Part shown: in pieces, positions 44,301 through 51,733 of the stretch
How positions within the stretch are numbered: the stretch's first letter is position 1
Layout: each line of letters opens with the position of its first letter
DNA from: Chitinophaga sp. sic0106
GTDB taxonomy: Bacteria; Bacteroidota; Bacteroidia; Chitinophagales; Chitinophagaceae
Direction: 5' to 3'
NCBI RefSeq assembly: GCF_019219075.1
Contig: NZ_JAHUWJ010000014.1
Coordinates: forward strand, 62,001-126,000
DNA: 64,000 nucleotides
Made by a program: the position numbers and the translations under genes
The notes under the pieces: generated by a model
Told to the model about the DNA's origin: nothing
Databases searched by the model: none
The model's input: only the letters and a program-made list of their open reading frames with translations

Positions 44301-44406
44301 GTACCGTAATAAATATCATGGGGTAGATCCAGAGTCGGCCGGCAACATCAATGCCGATACGCCTGGCACCTGGTCTATGATTTTTGGTATTAACCTGACT
44401 TTATAA
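41308..44406 (+). CDS. SusC/RagA family TonB-dependent transporter
   Basis: A 1032-residue outer-membrane transporter. The basic N-terminus and signal peptide end near residue 35 (STLYAQ). A carboxypeptidase-regulatory-like domain follows (HGNVASQSGEPLPGANVQIK), then the SusC linker NEVVVVGYGTQKRSDLTGSI, a plug with DISSIQVLKDASATAIYGSR, and the barrel ending in WSMIFGINLTL. No STN domain is present. It should import oligosaccharides released by the GH28 and GH29 enzymes encoded upstream. Confidence 0.96.
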   Translation: MKNMYDCKAIALPPGLFLRWKWLLVFLLSVYSSTLYAQQTINVHGNVASQSGEPLPGANVQIKGTSKGAATGVDGSFTLSAPAGSILRITYTGFLAKEITLGNTDMPHLNIQLNTNKGELNEVVVVGYGTQKRSDLTGSITSISSQALRDVPAANLSQALKGQGAGIDVQKSGGNSKPGAKPTILIRGSRSLKATNSPLFVVDGIPFNGDINDINPDDISSIQVLKDASATAIYGSRGANGVILVTTKRGNAGGTVVTYSGYAGFVKPSGRYNLMNSEQYAGLKKWAFYNADPVKYSSPDDPKIMQDGFDAIERQGLANGRNTDWQDLVYRTGIQTNHQVGVSGGNEKTQYSISGGYYRETGVYPGQSFERFSVKIGVDHQINKTFKVGISSLNNFSTTIGESANPMGQVLRASPMAPAFDSAGNVLNDFVAGSAAQIWNPLANFLPGAVIERRKRTGTFTTGYLDVNILPGLRYRLNAGAEIKTDNYGNFYASKTSNNLGNLNTSETNYGQNTSFTVENLLYYDKTIRKHKLSFTGLYSIQESDGRTTKYTNNTLLSDNLEFANPQYASNLAGSGTDPKWDIISYMGRLFYSFDERYLLTLVMRSDGSSRLAPGNQFKGFPSAVVSWNLSNEKWARNSRIISNMKIRASYGRVGNTAIDPYQTMGSLNALNYNYGSTNVTGAYLNAAPNMNLQWEYTTTANFGVDFALLNNRISGNIDAYTQNTSNLLLPQKLPGTTGIPGNVLVNVGKTENKGVEVHLATVNIQSNKPNGFNWTTDLNWYVNRGKITQLYNNIQQDLANGWFVGYPIGEYYDYQRVGLWQNTKIDSLTAKAYKQSVSGPTSVIGNIRVVDVNKDSTFSAADRTLIGSPQPKWEGGMTNRFSYKGLDFTIVVFARVGGMLNSKLYGGGFANTFQGNYNNLNVRYWTPTNGETYYPKPNNSSTQTQYNTTLGYLDGSFLKVRSLSLGYNLPQSFVQRMKARSLRVYATAQDPFILFSEYRNKYHGVDPESAGNINADTPGTWSMIFGINLTL

Positions 44407-44423
44407 TGTTAAAGCATTCCGTT

Positions 44424-46130
44424 ATGAAAAAGATATTCTATATATGCTGCATCGCTGCTGCCACACAGTTGCTGGGTGGATGCAAAAAAATGTTGGAGGA
44501 AAAACCGCACGGCGTACTTACGCCTGATTTTTACAAAACCAGCCAGGGCCTGAAAGCTGGTCTGGATGCGGCCTACGCCGGCACACGTACGGTATGGGGC
44601 AATGAAGATTATTTTTCACTCACTAACCCTGCCACCGATGAATGGTTGCGTGGAAATGATGGCAACAAGGATTTGTTTCTGTTGTCCACCGCTTATCAGT
44701 CCACCGATGGAAAAGTTACCGCGCTGTGGAACAACTGTTATACCTACATCAATTCCTGCAACGCCGTGATTGAAAATGCCGCTACCGTTACCGGCATTAA
44801 AGATGACCTGAAAGCCCGTATGGTAGGGGAAGCCAGGTTCCTGCGCGCTAATTATTATTTTGTGCTCGTGCAGTTGTGGGGAGATGTTACCCTCACCACG
44901 AAATTTAACACAGAACCGCTTACCTCCGCTAAGCGCGATCCCCTGGCGGACGTGTATACAACTATTATCCAGGATCTGAAAGATGCTATTGCTGTGTTGC
45001 CAAAAAGTCCCGGCACCAAGGGAGTTGACCCTGGCAGAGCTACTGTAGTGGCGGCCCGGCATGTGTTGGCAAAAGTATACCTGACCCGTGCAGGCAGCAG
45101 TGCCAAACAACCGGACGATTACCTGAACGCCTATACGAATGCACTGGAGGTGATCAACAATGGAGGTATGTCGCTCCTGCCAGATTTTGCCAGTGTATTT
45201 GCAGAAGGGAATGAGAATAGTTCCGAGGTACTATGGGCAGTACAACATACCACCAGCCTGGCCTACAACGGATCGCCCAACCAGGACAACCGTACCCCGG
45301 ATAATATGCTGGTACATTTATTTGTTCCCCAATATGAAAAAGTGGATGGTATGCAGCGTGATATTCTGGGTGGCCGGCCTTACATCCGCACGGTGCCTTC
45401 CCGCTGGCTTACGGATACTGTGTTTGCTGAAAGGCAGAACGACACACGTTTTCATAAAACCTTTCAAACGGTATGGTATTGTAATAACGCCAACAGTATA
45501 CCTAAGTGGCCTACACCATTGCCTGCGGGTGCACCTGCCGGAGCAGTAGCAGGTGGTCCTAAATTTAAGCTGGGAGATACGGCTATTTATTTGCCGCTGG
45601 CGCCTAAAACAGCGCAGCAGATTGCAGCAGCACCGTATACCATGATCCCTTCGGATCAGTATAATGCGCGCATGAGTCCCGCCTTGATGAAGTATATAGA
45701 TACAAAACGCAGTGACATGAATGCACCGTCAGTACGGCCAGTAATAGCTTACAGGCTGGCGGAAACTTACCTGATAGCTGCCGAAGCACTGATGATGGAT
45801 GGCCGTGTAGCCGATGCCGTGCCTTATGTAAACGCAGTACGTGAGCGTGCGGCTTATCCTACCGGCAACAAAGCACTGATGGATATTTCAGCAGCGAATC
45901 TTAACCTGGATTTTATATTGGATGAGCGTTCCCGTGAGCTGGCGGGTGAGAATGTGCGCTGGCTGGATCTGGCGCGTACCGGGCAACTGGAGGCGCGTAT
46001 CAGAAAACATAATCCTGAGTGCAGGACCAGCTTCCAGAGCCCTAAACATTTGCTGCGACCAATACCGTTGGATCAGATTAACGCGGTTACTACCGGGCCG
46101 GCGTATGGGCAGAATAAGGATTGGCTGTAG
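44424..46130 (+). CDS. SusD/RagB family outer-membrane lipoprotein
   Basis: A 568-residue lipoprotein with a signal ending LLGGCKKML (lipidated Cys). SusD features are GLKAGLDAAYAGTR, ARFLRANYYFVLVQLWGDVT, VAARHVLAKVYLTRAGSSAK and the C-terminal LDFILDERSRELAGENVRWL. ATG 44424 gives the most normal signal peptide; an ATG at 44406 that overlaps the last base of the SusC stop codon would add six residues. It is the glycan-capturing partner of the adjacent SusC and closes the locus. Confidence 0.95.
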   Translation: MKKIFYICCIAAATQLLGGCKKMLEEKPHGVLTPDFYKTSQGLKAGLDAAYAGTRTVWGNEDYFSLTNPATDEWLRGNDGNKDLFLLSTAYQSTDGKVTALWNNCYTYINSCNAVIENAATVTGIKDDLKARMVGEARFLRANYYFVLVQLWGDVTLTTKFNTEPLTSAKRDPLADVYTTIIQDLKDAIAVLPKSPGTKGVDPGRATVVAARHVLAKVYLTRAGSSAKQPDDYLNAYTNALEVINNGGMSLLPDFASVFAEGNENSSEVLWAVQHTTSLAYNGSPNQDNRTPDNMLVHLFVPQYEKVDGMQRDILGGRPYIRTVPSRWLTDTVFAERQNDTRFHKTFQTVWYCNNANSIPKWPTPLPAGAPAGAVAGGPKFKLGDTAIYLPLAPKTAQQIAAAPYTMIPSDQYNARMSPALMKYIDTKRSDMNAPSVRPVIAYRLAETYLIAAEALMMDGRVADAVPYVNAVRERAAYPTGNKALMDISAANLNLDFILDERSRELAGENVRWLDLARTGQLEARIRKHNPECRTSFQSPKHLLRPIPLDQINAVTTGPAYGQNKDWL

Positions 46131-46148
46131 ACTTAAAATGACCGGCGA

Positions 46149-46181
46149 TCAGCCTCACTGCACGCAGTGCGGCGAGGCTGA
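46149..46181. terminator. Hairpin after the SusD gene
   Basis: TCAGCCTC (46149-46156) pairs with GAGGCTGA (46174-46181), enclosing a second small stem ACTGC/GCAGT. It lies 18 nt past the SusD stop and is followed by an A-rich tract, not a T run, so terminator activity is only likely. Confidence 0.45.
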
Positions 46182-46190
46182 CCCAAAATA

Positions 46191-46307
46191 AAAGATGAGG
46201 ATGTATCAAAAATAAATTAAGCGCCTGAGAGTTGTCTAAAGGTCGACATGTCTCCATCAGGTACCCGAATAAAAAGGGTGTATCGTACTTTTGACATCCT
46301 CATCTTT
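46191..46307. repeat. MITE-like element with terminal inverted repeats
   Basis: A 117-bp stretch bounded by AAAGATGAGGATGT-ATCAAAA (46191-46211) and its inverse TTTTGACATCCTCATCTTT (46289-46307). The termini match over 19 positions apart from a 2-nt insertion in the left copy. No coding sequence lies inside and no clear target-site duplication is visible. It could be a miniature transposon or a remnant of an insertion sequence. Confidence 0.45.
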
Positions 46308-46368
46308 ACTCAGTTCCCCAAAGCCTGGTATTGGATTCGTTTGTGTAAGACAGGAACCAAAAAAAAAA

Positions 46369-46767
46369 TTATCCGGCGAGTTCACCTACCATGCTAAAAC
46401 AAATCACTCCCAATACGATCAGGGTTATAAACACATACAGATAATCGCGTTCCAGCAGGAATGCGAATGCAGACAGTGCCACGCGGATAATGGGTGTAGC
46501 AATGAGGCATACAACACCCAGCTGAATAATTTCCATGCCATGTATACCACGAACGCCCTGAATAATACCCGAAAAGCTGTCCAGTCCGGCTCTTACTCCC
46601 GTGAATTCACGGTAACCGGGGAGTTCGCCGCCATGGCGGTACAGGTAGATTAATCCCCCAATAAACACCAGTACGCTGGCGGTAACAACGCCTATCCGCA
46701 ATTGCTTGCCGATGAGTTGCTGAATATCCTTATCTGCCCAATATCCTTTATTAAAAATGTGTTTCAT
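46369..46767 (-). CDS. DUF1634 domain membrane protein
   Basis: A 132-residue protein with three transmembrane helices (near 25-45, 77-97 and 104-125). The segment IGKQLRIGVVTASVLVFIGG and the HGMEIIQLGVVCLIATPIIR region are typical of DUF1634. ATG 46767 is chosen because it follows the TauE stop by 4 nt. DUF1634 genes regularly follow TauE/SafE genes, and the product is thought to assist that transporter. Confidence 0.88.
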   Translation of the reverse strand: MKHIFNKGYWADKDIQQLIGKQLRIGVVTASVLVFIGGLIYLYRHGGELPGYREFTGVRAGLDSFSGIIQGVRGIHGMEIIQLGVVCLIATPIIRVALSAFAFLLERDYLYVFITLIVLGVICFSMVGELAG

Positions 46768-46771
46768 GTGC

Positions 46772-47608
46772 TTAGAGTTTTCCGGTATAACCATTATAAA
46801 TCATCTGGATGGCGAGGAACGTAATTACAACGCTGAAGACTAAACGAAGTTTTGATACGTTAGCGCGTACCAGCAGTTTAGAGCCACCGAAGGCGCCTGC
46901 GAGCACACCCAGAACTACCGGCAGGCAGAGGCCCGGAGAAATGTAGCCACGTTGCAGGTATACCACTGCACTGGCGGCGGCGGTAACGCCGATCATGAAA
47001 TTACTGGTGGTGGTAGACACTTTAAAGGGTATCCGCATGATATTATCCATGGCAAGCACTTTTAGTGCACCGCTGCCGATGCCGAGTAATCCGGACATAA
47101 TACCGGCAAACATCATCATGAAGTAGCCGCCTGCTACGCGGTGTACCGTATAGCCTACCTTTCCGGCTGGGGTAGGATAGTCACCATTGAGGCGCAGCTT
47201 ACGGGCAAGCTCACTGGTATCCTCCTCATTCACGTTATTGGCTTTTGGCTTAAAGGACATGATCGCGGAAAAGATCAGCACACAGCCGAAAATGATGGCT
47301 ACGATATTGGTGGGCATAAAAACGGCGACCAGTGCCCCGATCACGGCACCAGTAGTGGTAGCTATTTCCAGGAACATGCCCAGGCGGATATTGGTGATCC
47401 CTTCCTTTACATAGGCAGAAGCTGAACCGGAAGAAGTAGCGATGGAAGCAATGAGAGCGGTACCGATGGCATAGCGGATGTCGACATGGAATACAAGCGT
47501 GAGCAAAGGAATAATGACCACACCGCCTCCCAGGCCGGTGAGGGACCCCAACATGCCGGCCGTGAATGCACCGAGCAGCAGGATCAGCGTGAAAGCTAAA
47601 ATCGTCAT
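46772..47608 (-). CDS. TauE/SafE family sulfite/organosulfonate exporter
   Basis: A 278-residue, about eight-helix membrane protein. Both TauE half-repeats are visible: GMLGSLTGLGGGVVIIPLL in the N-terminal half and GIMSGLLGIGSGALKVLAM in the C-terminal half. The ATG at 47608 starts immediately before the first helix; upstream sequence lacks family character. It exports anionic sulfur compounds or related organic acids. It is in an operon with DUF1634. Confidence 0.92.
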   Translation of the reverse strand: MTILAFTLILLLGAFTAGMLGSLTGLGGGVVIIPLLTLVFHVDIRYAIGTALIASIATSSGSASAYVKEGITNIRLGMFLEIATTTGAVIGALVAVFMPTNIVAIIFGCVLIFSAIMSFKPKANNVNEEDTSELARKLRLNGDYPTPAGKVGYTVHRVAGGYFMMMFAGIMSGLLGIGSGALKVLAMDNIMRIPFKVSTTTSNFMIGVTAAASAVVYLQRGYISPGLCLPVVLGVLAGAFGGSKLLVRANVSKLRLVFSVVITFLAIQMIYNGYTGKL

Positions 47609-47751
47609 AAGATGGTTGGTTGGTGTTTTGATGCAATTCCGGGTGCTTAAACCCTGAAATTTATATGATTGTTGCAAAAGTAAGCAGAATATGATTCTGG
47701 GCAATCCCACAATCTATAAGTAACTTGCAGGCTGTTAATTAACTGATTATT

Positions 47752-48582
47752 ATGATACGAGTTGGTGAATACAACTACCTCCGGGTGAAGAAAAAAGCTG
47801 AATTTGGTGTATACCTCGAAGGCGTAGACCAGGAAATCCTGCTGCCTACCCGCTTTGTACCGGCAGGTACCAAAGTTGGTGATGAGCTGAAAGTGTTTAT
47901 TTATCACGACTCAGAAAACCGGTTAATTGCAACAACACAGAAGCCTTACGGTGTGGTGGGGGATATTGTGAGCCTGAAAGCGGTCAGTACTACGCACCAG
48001 GGTGCCTTCCTCGACTGGGGCCTGATGAAGGATATTTTCGTACCTACCTCCCAGCAGCTGTCCAAGATGGTGCCAGGGCAGGAGTACCTGGTAAAAATCT
48101 ATCTGGATGAGCTCACGGGCCGCGTGGCCGCTACAGAAAGGATCGAGGGCACGCTCAGCAATGAAAATATATCTCTCACCGAAAAAGACCCGGTAGACCT
48201 CATCGTATACCGCAGAACGCAGATCGGTTATGTGGTGATTGTGAATAACGCACATTTAGGCATCCTGCATCATGGTGATATTTTTAAACCGGTAGATGTG
48301 GGTGACAAGCTGAAAGGTTTTGTTCGTCAGGTAAAAGACAACAAGATCGATGTGGCACCCGGACAGCCCGGCTTCAAGAAAGTAGAAGATGAAGGTGCAA
48401 AAATTCTGCGCCTCCTCCAGGAAAATGATGGCTACCTGCCGTATCATGATAAGTCCACCCCGGAAGAGATCCAGGCGTTTTTCGGCATGAGTAAGAAAAC
48501 GTTTAAAATGACTACCGGGAACCTTTACAAGCAAAAAAAGATCGAGTTTACGCAAACCGGTTTCAAAGCTGTGGAGGAATAA
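47752..48582 (+). CDS. cvfB: CvfB-like S1 RNA-binding protein
   Basis: A 276-residue protein with the CvfB/YitL layout: three S1-like beta-barrels (residues 1-62, 65-130 and 140-205) and a C-terminal winged helix around 215-270 (LPYHDKSTPEEIQAFFGMSK, FKMTTGNLYKQKKI). GVYLEGVDQEILLPTRFVP is a clear family match. It is cytoplasmic and probably binds RNA in post-transcriptional control. It is monocistronic; a 20-bp palindrome lies 31 bp downstream. Confidence 0.92.
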   Translation: MIRVGEYNYLRVKKKAEFGVYLEGVDQEILLPTRFVPAGTKVGDELKVFIYHDSENRLIATTQKPYGVVGDIVSLKAVSTTHQGAFLDWGLMKDIFVPTSQQLSKMVPGQEYLVKIYLDELTGRVAATERIEGTLSNENISLTEKDPVDLIVYRRTQIGYVVIVNNAHLGILHHGDIFKPVDVGDKLKGFVRQVKDNKIDVAPGQPGFKKVEDEGAKILRLLQENDGYLPYHDKSTPEEIQAFFGMSKKTFKMTTGNLYKQKKIEFTQTGFKAVEE

Positions 48583-48613
48583 AAAAGGAAAATCGTGGGG
48601 CTGCGCTTGCATC

Positions 48614-48633
48614 GATAACACATATGTGTTATC
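48614..48633. promoter_or_regulatory. Perfect 20-bp palindrome
   Basis: GATAACACATATGTGTTATC is a perfect palindrome between cvfB and the first XRE gene. It lacks a T run and a loop, so it fits an operator better than a terminator. It lies 30 bp before a hydrophobic open frame at 48664 of uncertain reality. Confidence 0.45.
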
Positions 48634-48738
48634 TTAGAGTATTACTATCCTAACCATAGATTTATGAAGAAAATCGCAATTGGTGCCGCAGCCCTCGGCA
48701 TCCTCATCGCACTGAGCGCATTTGTTGCCAGTACTAAC

Positions 48739-49113
48739 TCACTTATTGGAATCAAAACCTTTTTCAGGCTTGGTCTTGGCGGACTTGGGCTCATGATGCT
48801 CGCCAGTGCCTACTTCCTCGTTTCTTCTTTTCTGATTTCTCAAATGCTTCTCCGACAGAAGCTCCTTGAAATGGAGTAAGTCATTTTCGGGCGGGATGGT
48901 ATTGAGTAAATCTCCTGCCCGTACTCCAAGCGCTTCCGCAATTCTGTGAATCATGTCAAACCCCGGTTGCCGGCGGGCATTGAGTATTTTGTTAATATAC
49001 GCAGGTTCTACTCCCACCTCATAGGCAAATGTCGCCTGCGTCCAACCCTTAGCCACCCGTGCGGCGTCAGCGTTAAAAGCAAAGATGATCAGTTCCTCTG
49101 TGTATTTAAACAT
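48739..49113 (-). CDS. XRE-family regulator, module A
   Basis: A 124-residue protein with an N-terminal XRE helix-turn-helix (residues 10-65, AKGWTQATFAYEVGVEPAYI, then RIAEALGVRAGDLL) and a Lys/Glu-rich C-terminal tail (KELLSEKHLRNQKRRNEE). The ATG at 49113 is supported by its paralog at 49585-49938, which starts MFNYMEELYIF where this one reads MFKYTEELIIF. It is divergent from the 76-residue gene at 49211. Paired TATTGTACTA sites lie in the shared promoter region and are likely its operators. Confidence 0.85.
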   Translation of the reverse strand: MFKYTEELIIFAFNADAARVAKGWTQATFAYEVGVEPAYINKILNARRQPGFDMIHRIAEALGVRAGDLLNTIPPENDLLHFKELLSEKHLRNQKRRNEEVGTGEHHEPKSAKTKPEKGFDSNK

Positions 49114-49153
49114 CTCAGCAAGATAGACCTGCCCTGCATTTGAGTTCAAGCAC

Positions 49154-49177
49154 TATTGTACTAGCATTATTGTACTA
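49154..49177. promoter_or_regulatory. Paired GTAC operators, module A
   Basis: Two identical TATTGTACTA sites at 49154-49163 and 49168-49177 lie 14 bp apart between the divergent XRE and 76-residue genes. The same spacing and nearly the same sites recur in module B, which supports binding by the XRE proteins. Confidence 0.6.
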
Positions 49178-49210
49178 TATGTATAAATTACTTATATTCA
49201 AATAAAAAAC

Positions 49211-49441
49211 ATGAGAAAAGACGAGATGTTAAATGTCATCCTAAGAAAATTTTTATCAGAATTAGCCGCATTGGATCAAAATGCAGTTACTGTTGTCAGC
49301 GTATCGATTACGCTAAAGAGAGAATATTTTCCCAGAAACGGGAACATAGAGCTGTTTACAAAAAATGGCATCACCAAAGCTATTCATGAACAGGAAGGTC
49401 GAATTCCCTTCCGCCATAGATTAACTTGCTACGAACATTGA
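49211..49441 (+). CDS. 76-residue protein of the duplicated XRE module, copy A
   Basis: A 76-residue protein of no family I recognise. The N-terminal helix (MLNVILRKFLSELAALDQNA) is followed by a beta-rich stretch (VTVVSVSITLKREYF) and an end with IHEQ and TCYE. The paralog at 50036 has the same length, with about half of the residues identical, including KFLSELAA, QNAV, IHEQ and TCYE. Conservation of length and motifs between the two copies shows that the gene is real and under selection. It may be the effector or the partner of the divergent XRE protein. Confidence 0.75.
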   Translation: MRKDEMLNVILRKFLSELAALDQNAVTVVSVSITLKREYFPRNGNIELFTKNGITKAIHEQEGRIPFRHRLTCYEH

Positions 49442-49584
49442 CCCCACAAGCCTGGGTAAGCTGGTTTTGCCGCTGAATGATTCTACTACCGCTGATGCCC
49501 CTAATTTTGGGTCGCTGGGATCACTTATACCACTGGTTTGCTGCGTGGATCACCCATATGGCGAATTTTTCACTCGTGATACTT

Positions 49585-49938
49585 CTATTTTTTGGCAACT
49601 TGTTTTGAACGAACGGGGGCAGACTTTTCTGCGGCAGCCTTCGCGGCCTTTTTTTCGAGGTTCTTGCGATGTTTCGCTATCAGTGACTCCTTAAACTGAT
49701 GGAATGCTTCCGTGGGCGGAATGTTGCTGAGTAAGTCGCCTGCCGGCATCTGTAACGCATCGGCAATCCGATGGATCATTTCGAATCCTGGTTGGCGGTG
49801 CGCATTTAATATTTTGTTCAGGTACGCGGATTCCACTCCTACCTCAGCAGCAAACCGCATCTGCGACCAACCTTTGGCCGTATGCGCAGCATGCGTGTTA
49901 TAGGCAAAAATGTATAATTCCTCCATGTAATTGAACAT
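49585..49938 (-). CDS. XRE-family regulator, module B
   Basis: A 117-residue paralog of the regulator at 48739-49113. The HTH region (AKGWSQMRFAAEVGVESAYL, NKILNAHRQPGFEMIHRIAD) is strongly conserved between them, while the C-terminal tails diverge into different Lys/Ala-rich sequences (here EKKAAKAAAEKSAP). It is divergent from its own 76-residue partner at 50036. The two modules are arranged as direct repeats about 0.82 kb apart, which points to tandem duplication. Confidence 0.87.
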   Translation of the reverse strand: MFNYMEELYIFAYNTHAAHTAKGWSQMRFAAEVGVESAYLNKILNAHRQPGFEMIHRIADALQMPAGDLLSNIPPTEAFHQFKESLIAKHRKNLEKKAAKAAAEKSAPVRSKQVAKK

Positions 49939-49978
49939 GGAAGCAATTTAATCGCGTATAGCATTTTTAGTCAAGCAC

Positions 49979-50002
49979 TATTGTACTGGTAATATTGTAC
50001 AA
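49979..50002. promoter_or_regulatory. Paired GTAC operators, module B
   Basis: TATTGTACTG (49979-49988) and TATTGTACAA (49993-50002) repeat the module A sites with the same 14-bp spacing. CAAGCACTATTGTACT and ACTTATATTCA are also shared with module A. Confidence 0.6.
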
Positions 50003-50035
50003 TATGTGTATTTAACTTATATTCACTTAAAAAGA

Positions 50036-50266
50036 ATGGTAAAAGACGAGAAAATAAATGCAATAATTGGAAAATTTCTGTCAGAATTAGCTGCTGTGGA
50101 GCAAAATGCAGTCTCCCTTGTCACGGTGACACTCACAGTTAAAACAGAATTTCTGCCTAAAGCAGGCTACAGGCAACAGTTAGAGGTAGATGGCGTATCC
50201 AAAACCATCCATGAGCAACAAGGCAGTAAACCAATGCCCTATTATGTTACCTGCTACGAACAGTAA
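50036..50266 (+). CDS. 76-residue protein of the duplicated XRE module, copy B
   Basis: The paralog of the protein at 49211-49441, also 76 residues from ATG 50036; a GTG at 50006 would add ten residues not seen in copy A. Shared blocks are KDE, KFLSELAA, QNAV, IHEQ and TCYE. The central hairpin region has diverged (EFLPKAGYRQQLEVDG here against EYFPRNGNIELFTKNG). It has no signal peptide or membrane segment. A function cannot be assigned; the genetic layout recalls toxin-antitoxin or phage-type switches. Confidence 0.75.
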   Translation: MVKDEKINAIIGKFLSELAAVEQNAVSLVTVTLTVKTEFLPKAGYRQQLEVDGVSKTIHEQQGSKPMPYYVTCYEQ

Positions 50267-50316
50267 CCATAACAAACATTCATTACCTCAAAACCATTGA
50301 CTATGAAAGATTTGAG

Positions 50317-50547
50317 CTATTCAGATAAGTCTGGAAGCAACTCCCTGGGAGATACATCCAAAGCATCTGCAAGCGCATATACGGTGCTTAAACTGGGATC
50401 TGTTTTCCCATTCTCCAGTCGGGTCATATAACTGGGCTCCATATCAGCTTCAAATGCCACTTCTACCTGTGTGAGTTTGCGCGCCAATCTCAATCTTCTG
50501 AGGTTAGCACCAAAGGCTTTGGTTATATGTGGGTTCTTCTCCGGCAT
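50317..50547 (-). CDS. Small XRE-family DNA-binding protein
   Basis: A 76-residue stand-alone XRE domain (NLRRLRLARKLTQVEVAFEA, YMTRLENGKTDPSLSTVYAL, ADALDVSPRELL). It belongs to a different subgroup from the two duplicated regulators and has a standard length for a Cro-like repressor. ATG 50547 is preferred over an in-frame GTG ten codons upstream. It closes the small regulatory island. Upstream lies AACTA-N10-TAGTT, a possible operator. Confidence 0.85.
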   Translation of the reverse strand: MPEKNPHITKAFGANLRRLRLARKLTQVEVAFEADMEPSYMTRLENGKTDPSLSTVYALADALDVSPRELLPDLSE

Positions 50548-50742
50548 TAAAACTTGAAATATACCTTGAATACGCACGATTAGACGGGCACAACAGCACT
50601 AGTTCGTTAAAACTATATGCGTAAGTAGTTATATCTCAGTAAGCTATGTGGGAGAATTAATATGCAAGAAATATTCTCAAAATCTAAAGTTGGGTCCAAA
50701 TCTGAGATTCAAAGTTACCAAATTACAATGGAATCATGATAA

Positions 50743-50778
50743 GAAAAAAAGAAGCAGTCGCGCGAGGGCGCGACTGCC
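50743..50778 (-). terminator. Terminator after the PorP/SprF-like gene
   Basis: Arms GCAGTCGCGC and GCGCGACTGC pair around a 4-nt loop, and on the minus strand the stem is followed by CTTCTTTTTTT. It lies 28 nt past the stop of the PorP/SprF-like gene and ends the adhesin operon. Confidence 0.85.
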
Positions 50779-50805
50779 TGAAATAGTGGGTTTTCACAAA
50801 TAGAG

Positions 50806-51720
50806 TTATTTGAACAGATGCAGCACCAACCCTACCTCCAGCACACCGCTGGAATAGTTTTTCAGTCCCGCCGTCTGTGTAGTATACATCACCTGGAAAC
50901 CAGCAATGGAGCGGAAATTAAAACCCGCACCTATTGTACAGTTCTTGCTGGTATGGTACATCCCGAAAACATTCAGGTACTCATTAGCCAGCACAATGTT
51001 GGCCCCGATATCCACCAGGTCATCATAACCACGCACCCCACGGTAGCATACCTTCGGTTCCACATACGGCACCGCATCACTGATGCGCACTCTATACGAG
51101 GCCGCCGCAAAATAGGAGGTTGCGTCAATCGTCTGGTCATCCTGCCTGCGAAGATTATTCATGATATTAGGCATAGCGGCCTGCAATGTAAGATTGCCAT
51201 TCGTGTACGCCATGCCATAATCGATCTCAAAGTAATTATCCCTGCGGTTAAATGCACCAATTGCAGGATCAATCACCTCACCCACAATAGCCGCTTTATC
51301 CAGGCGCTCACTGTTTATACCCAACGATAAACCGAAATGCAGCTGGTCCTTACCACTCGCATTCAACGGCAAATGATAAGCGTAGGTCATGGCAATTTTT
51401 GTACGGTTAATCAGCCCTGCCTTGTCGTTCAATATATTCAAACCTGCCCCTACACGATTTCCTACATAATAGTCCGCTGTACCAGCCTTAGTCACAGGGG
51501 AGCCAGGTACATCGTTCCACTGTCCTCGGTACGACAGGTTGATATGCAGTCCGGTGTCGATCCCGGCCATCGCAGGATTAGCCAGGTACTGGTTCTGGAA
51601 ATACTGGCTGCCCAACGGCTGCAGCGGGGCCGTTCCTTTGGACCAGCCCTGCCCATACACCTGTGGCATATATCCAAGCGTTAACAATAGTACAACGCCA
51701 CCAAGAAATTTATTTAACAT
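50806..51720 (-). CDS. T9SS PorP/SprF family outer-membrane protein
   Basis: A 304-residue protein with a signal peptide (ending VYGQ). The family signature is clear: QYFQNQYLANPAMAGIDTGL near the N-terminus, LSYRGQWNDVPGSP, and a beta-barrel ending in VGLVLHLFK. PorP/SprF proteins are type IX secretion components, and those encoded next to adhesins with type B C-terminal domains are needed to secrete or anchor their neighbour. It starts 13 bp after the giant adhesin gene, so the two form an operon. Confidence 0.94.
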   Translation of the reverse strand: MLNKFLGGVVLLLTLGYMPQVYGQGWSKGTAPLQPLGSQYFQNQYLANPAMAGIDTGLHINLSYRGQWNDVPGSPVTKAGTADYYVGNRVGAGLNILNDKAGLINRTKIAMTYAYHLPLNASGKDQLHFGLSLGINSERLDKAAIVGEVIDPAIGAFNRRDNYFEIDYGMAYTNGNLTLQAAMPNIMNNLRRQDDQTIDATSYFAAASYRVRISDAVPYVEPKVCYRGVRGYDDLVDIGANIVLANEYLNVFGMYHTSKNCTIGAGFNFRSIAGFQVMYTTQTAGLKNYSSGVLEVGLVLHLFK

Positions 51721-51733
51721 CAGTTCTTTAAGT

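Noticed and set aside
49467..49694. A 75-residue plus-strand open frame between the two XRE modules
   Set aside because: It runs into the antisense of the XRE gene of module B, and there is no counterpart at the matching place in module A.
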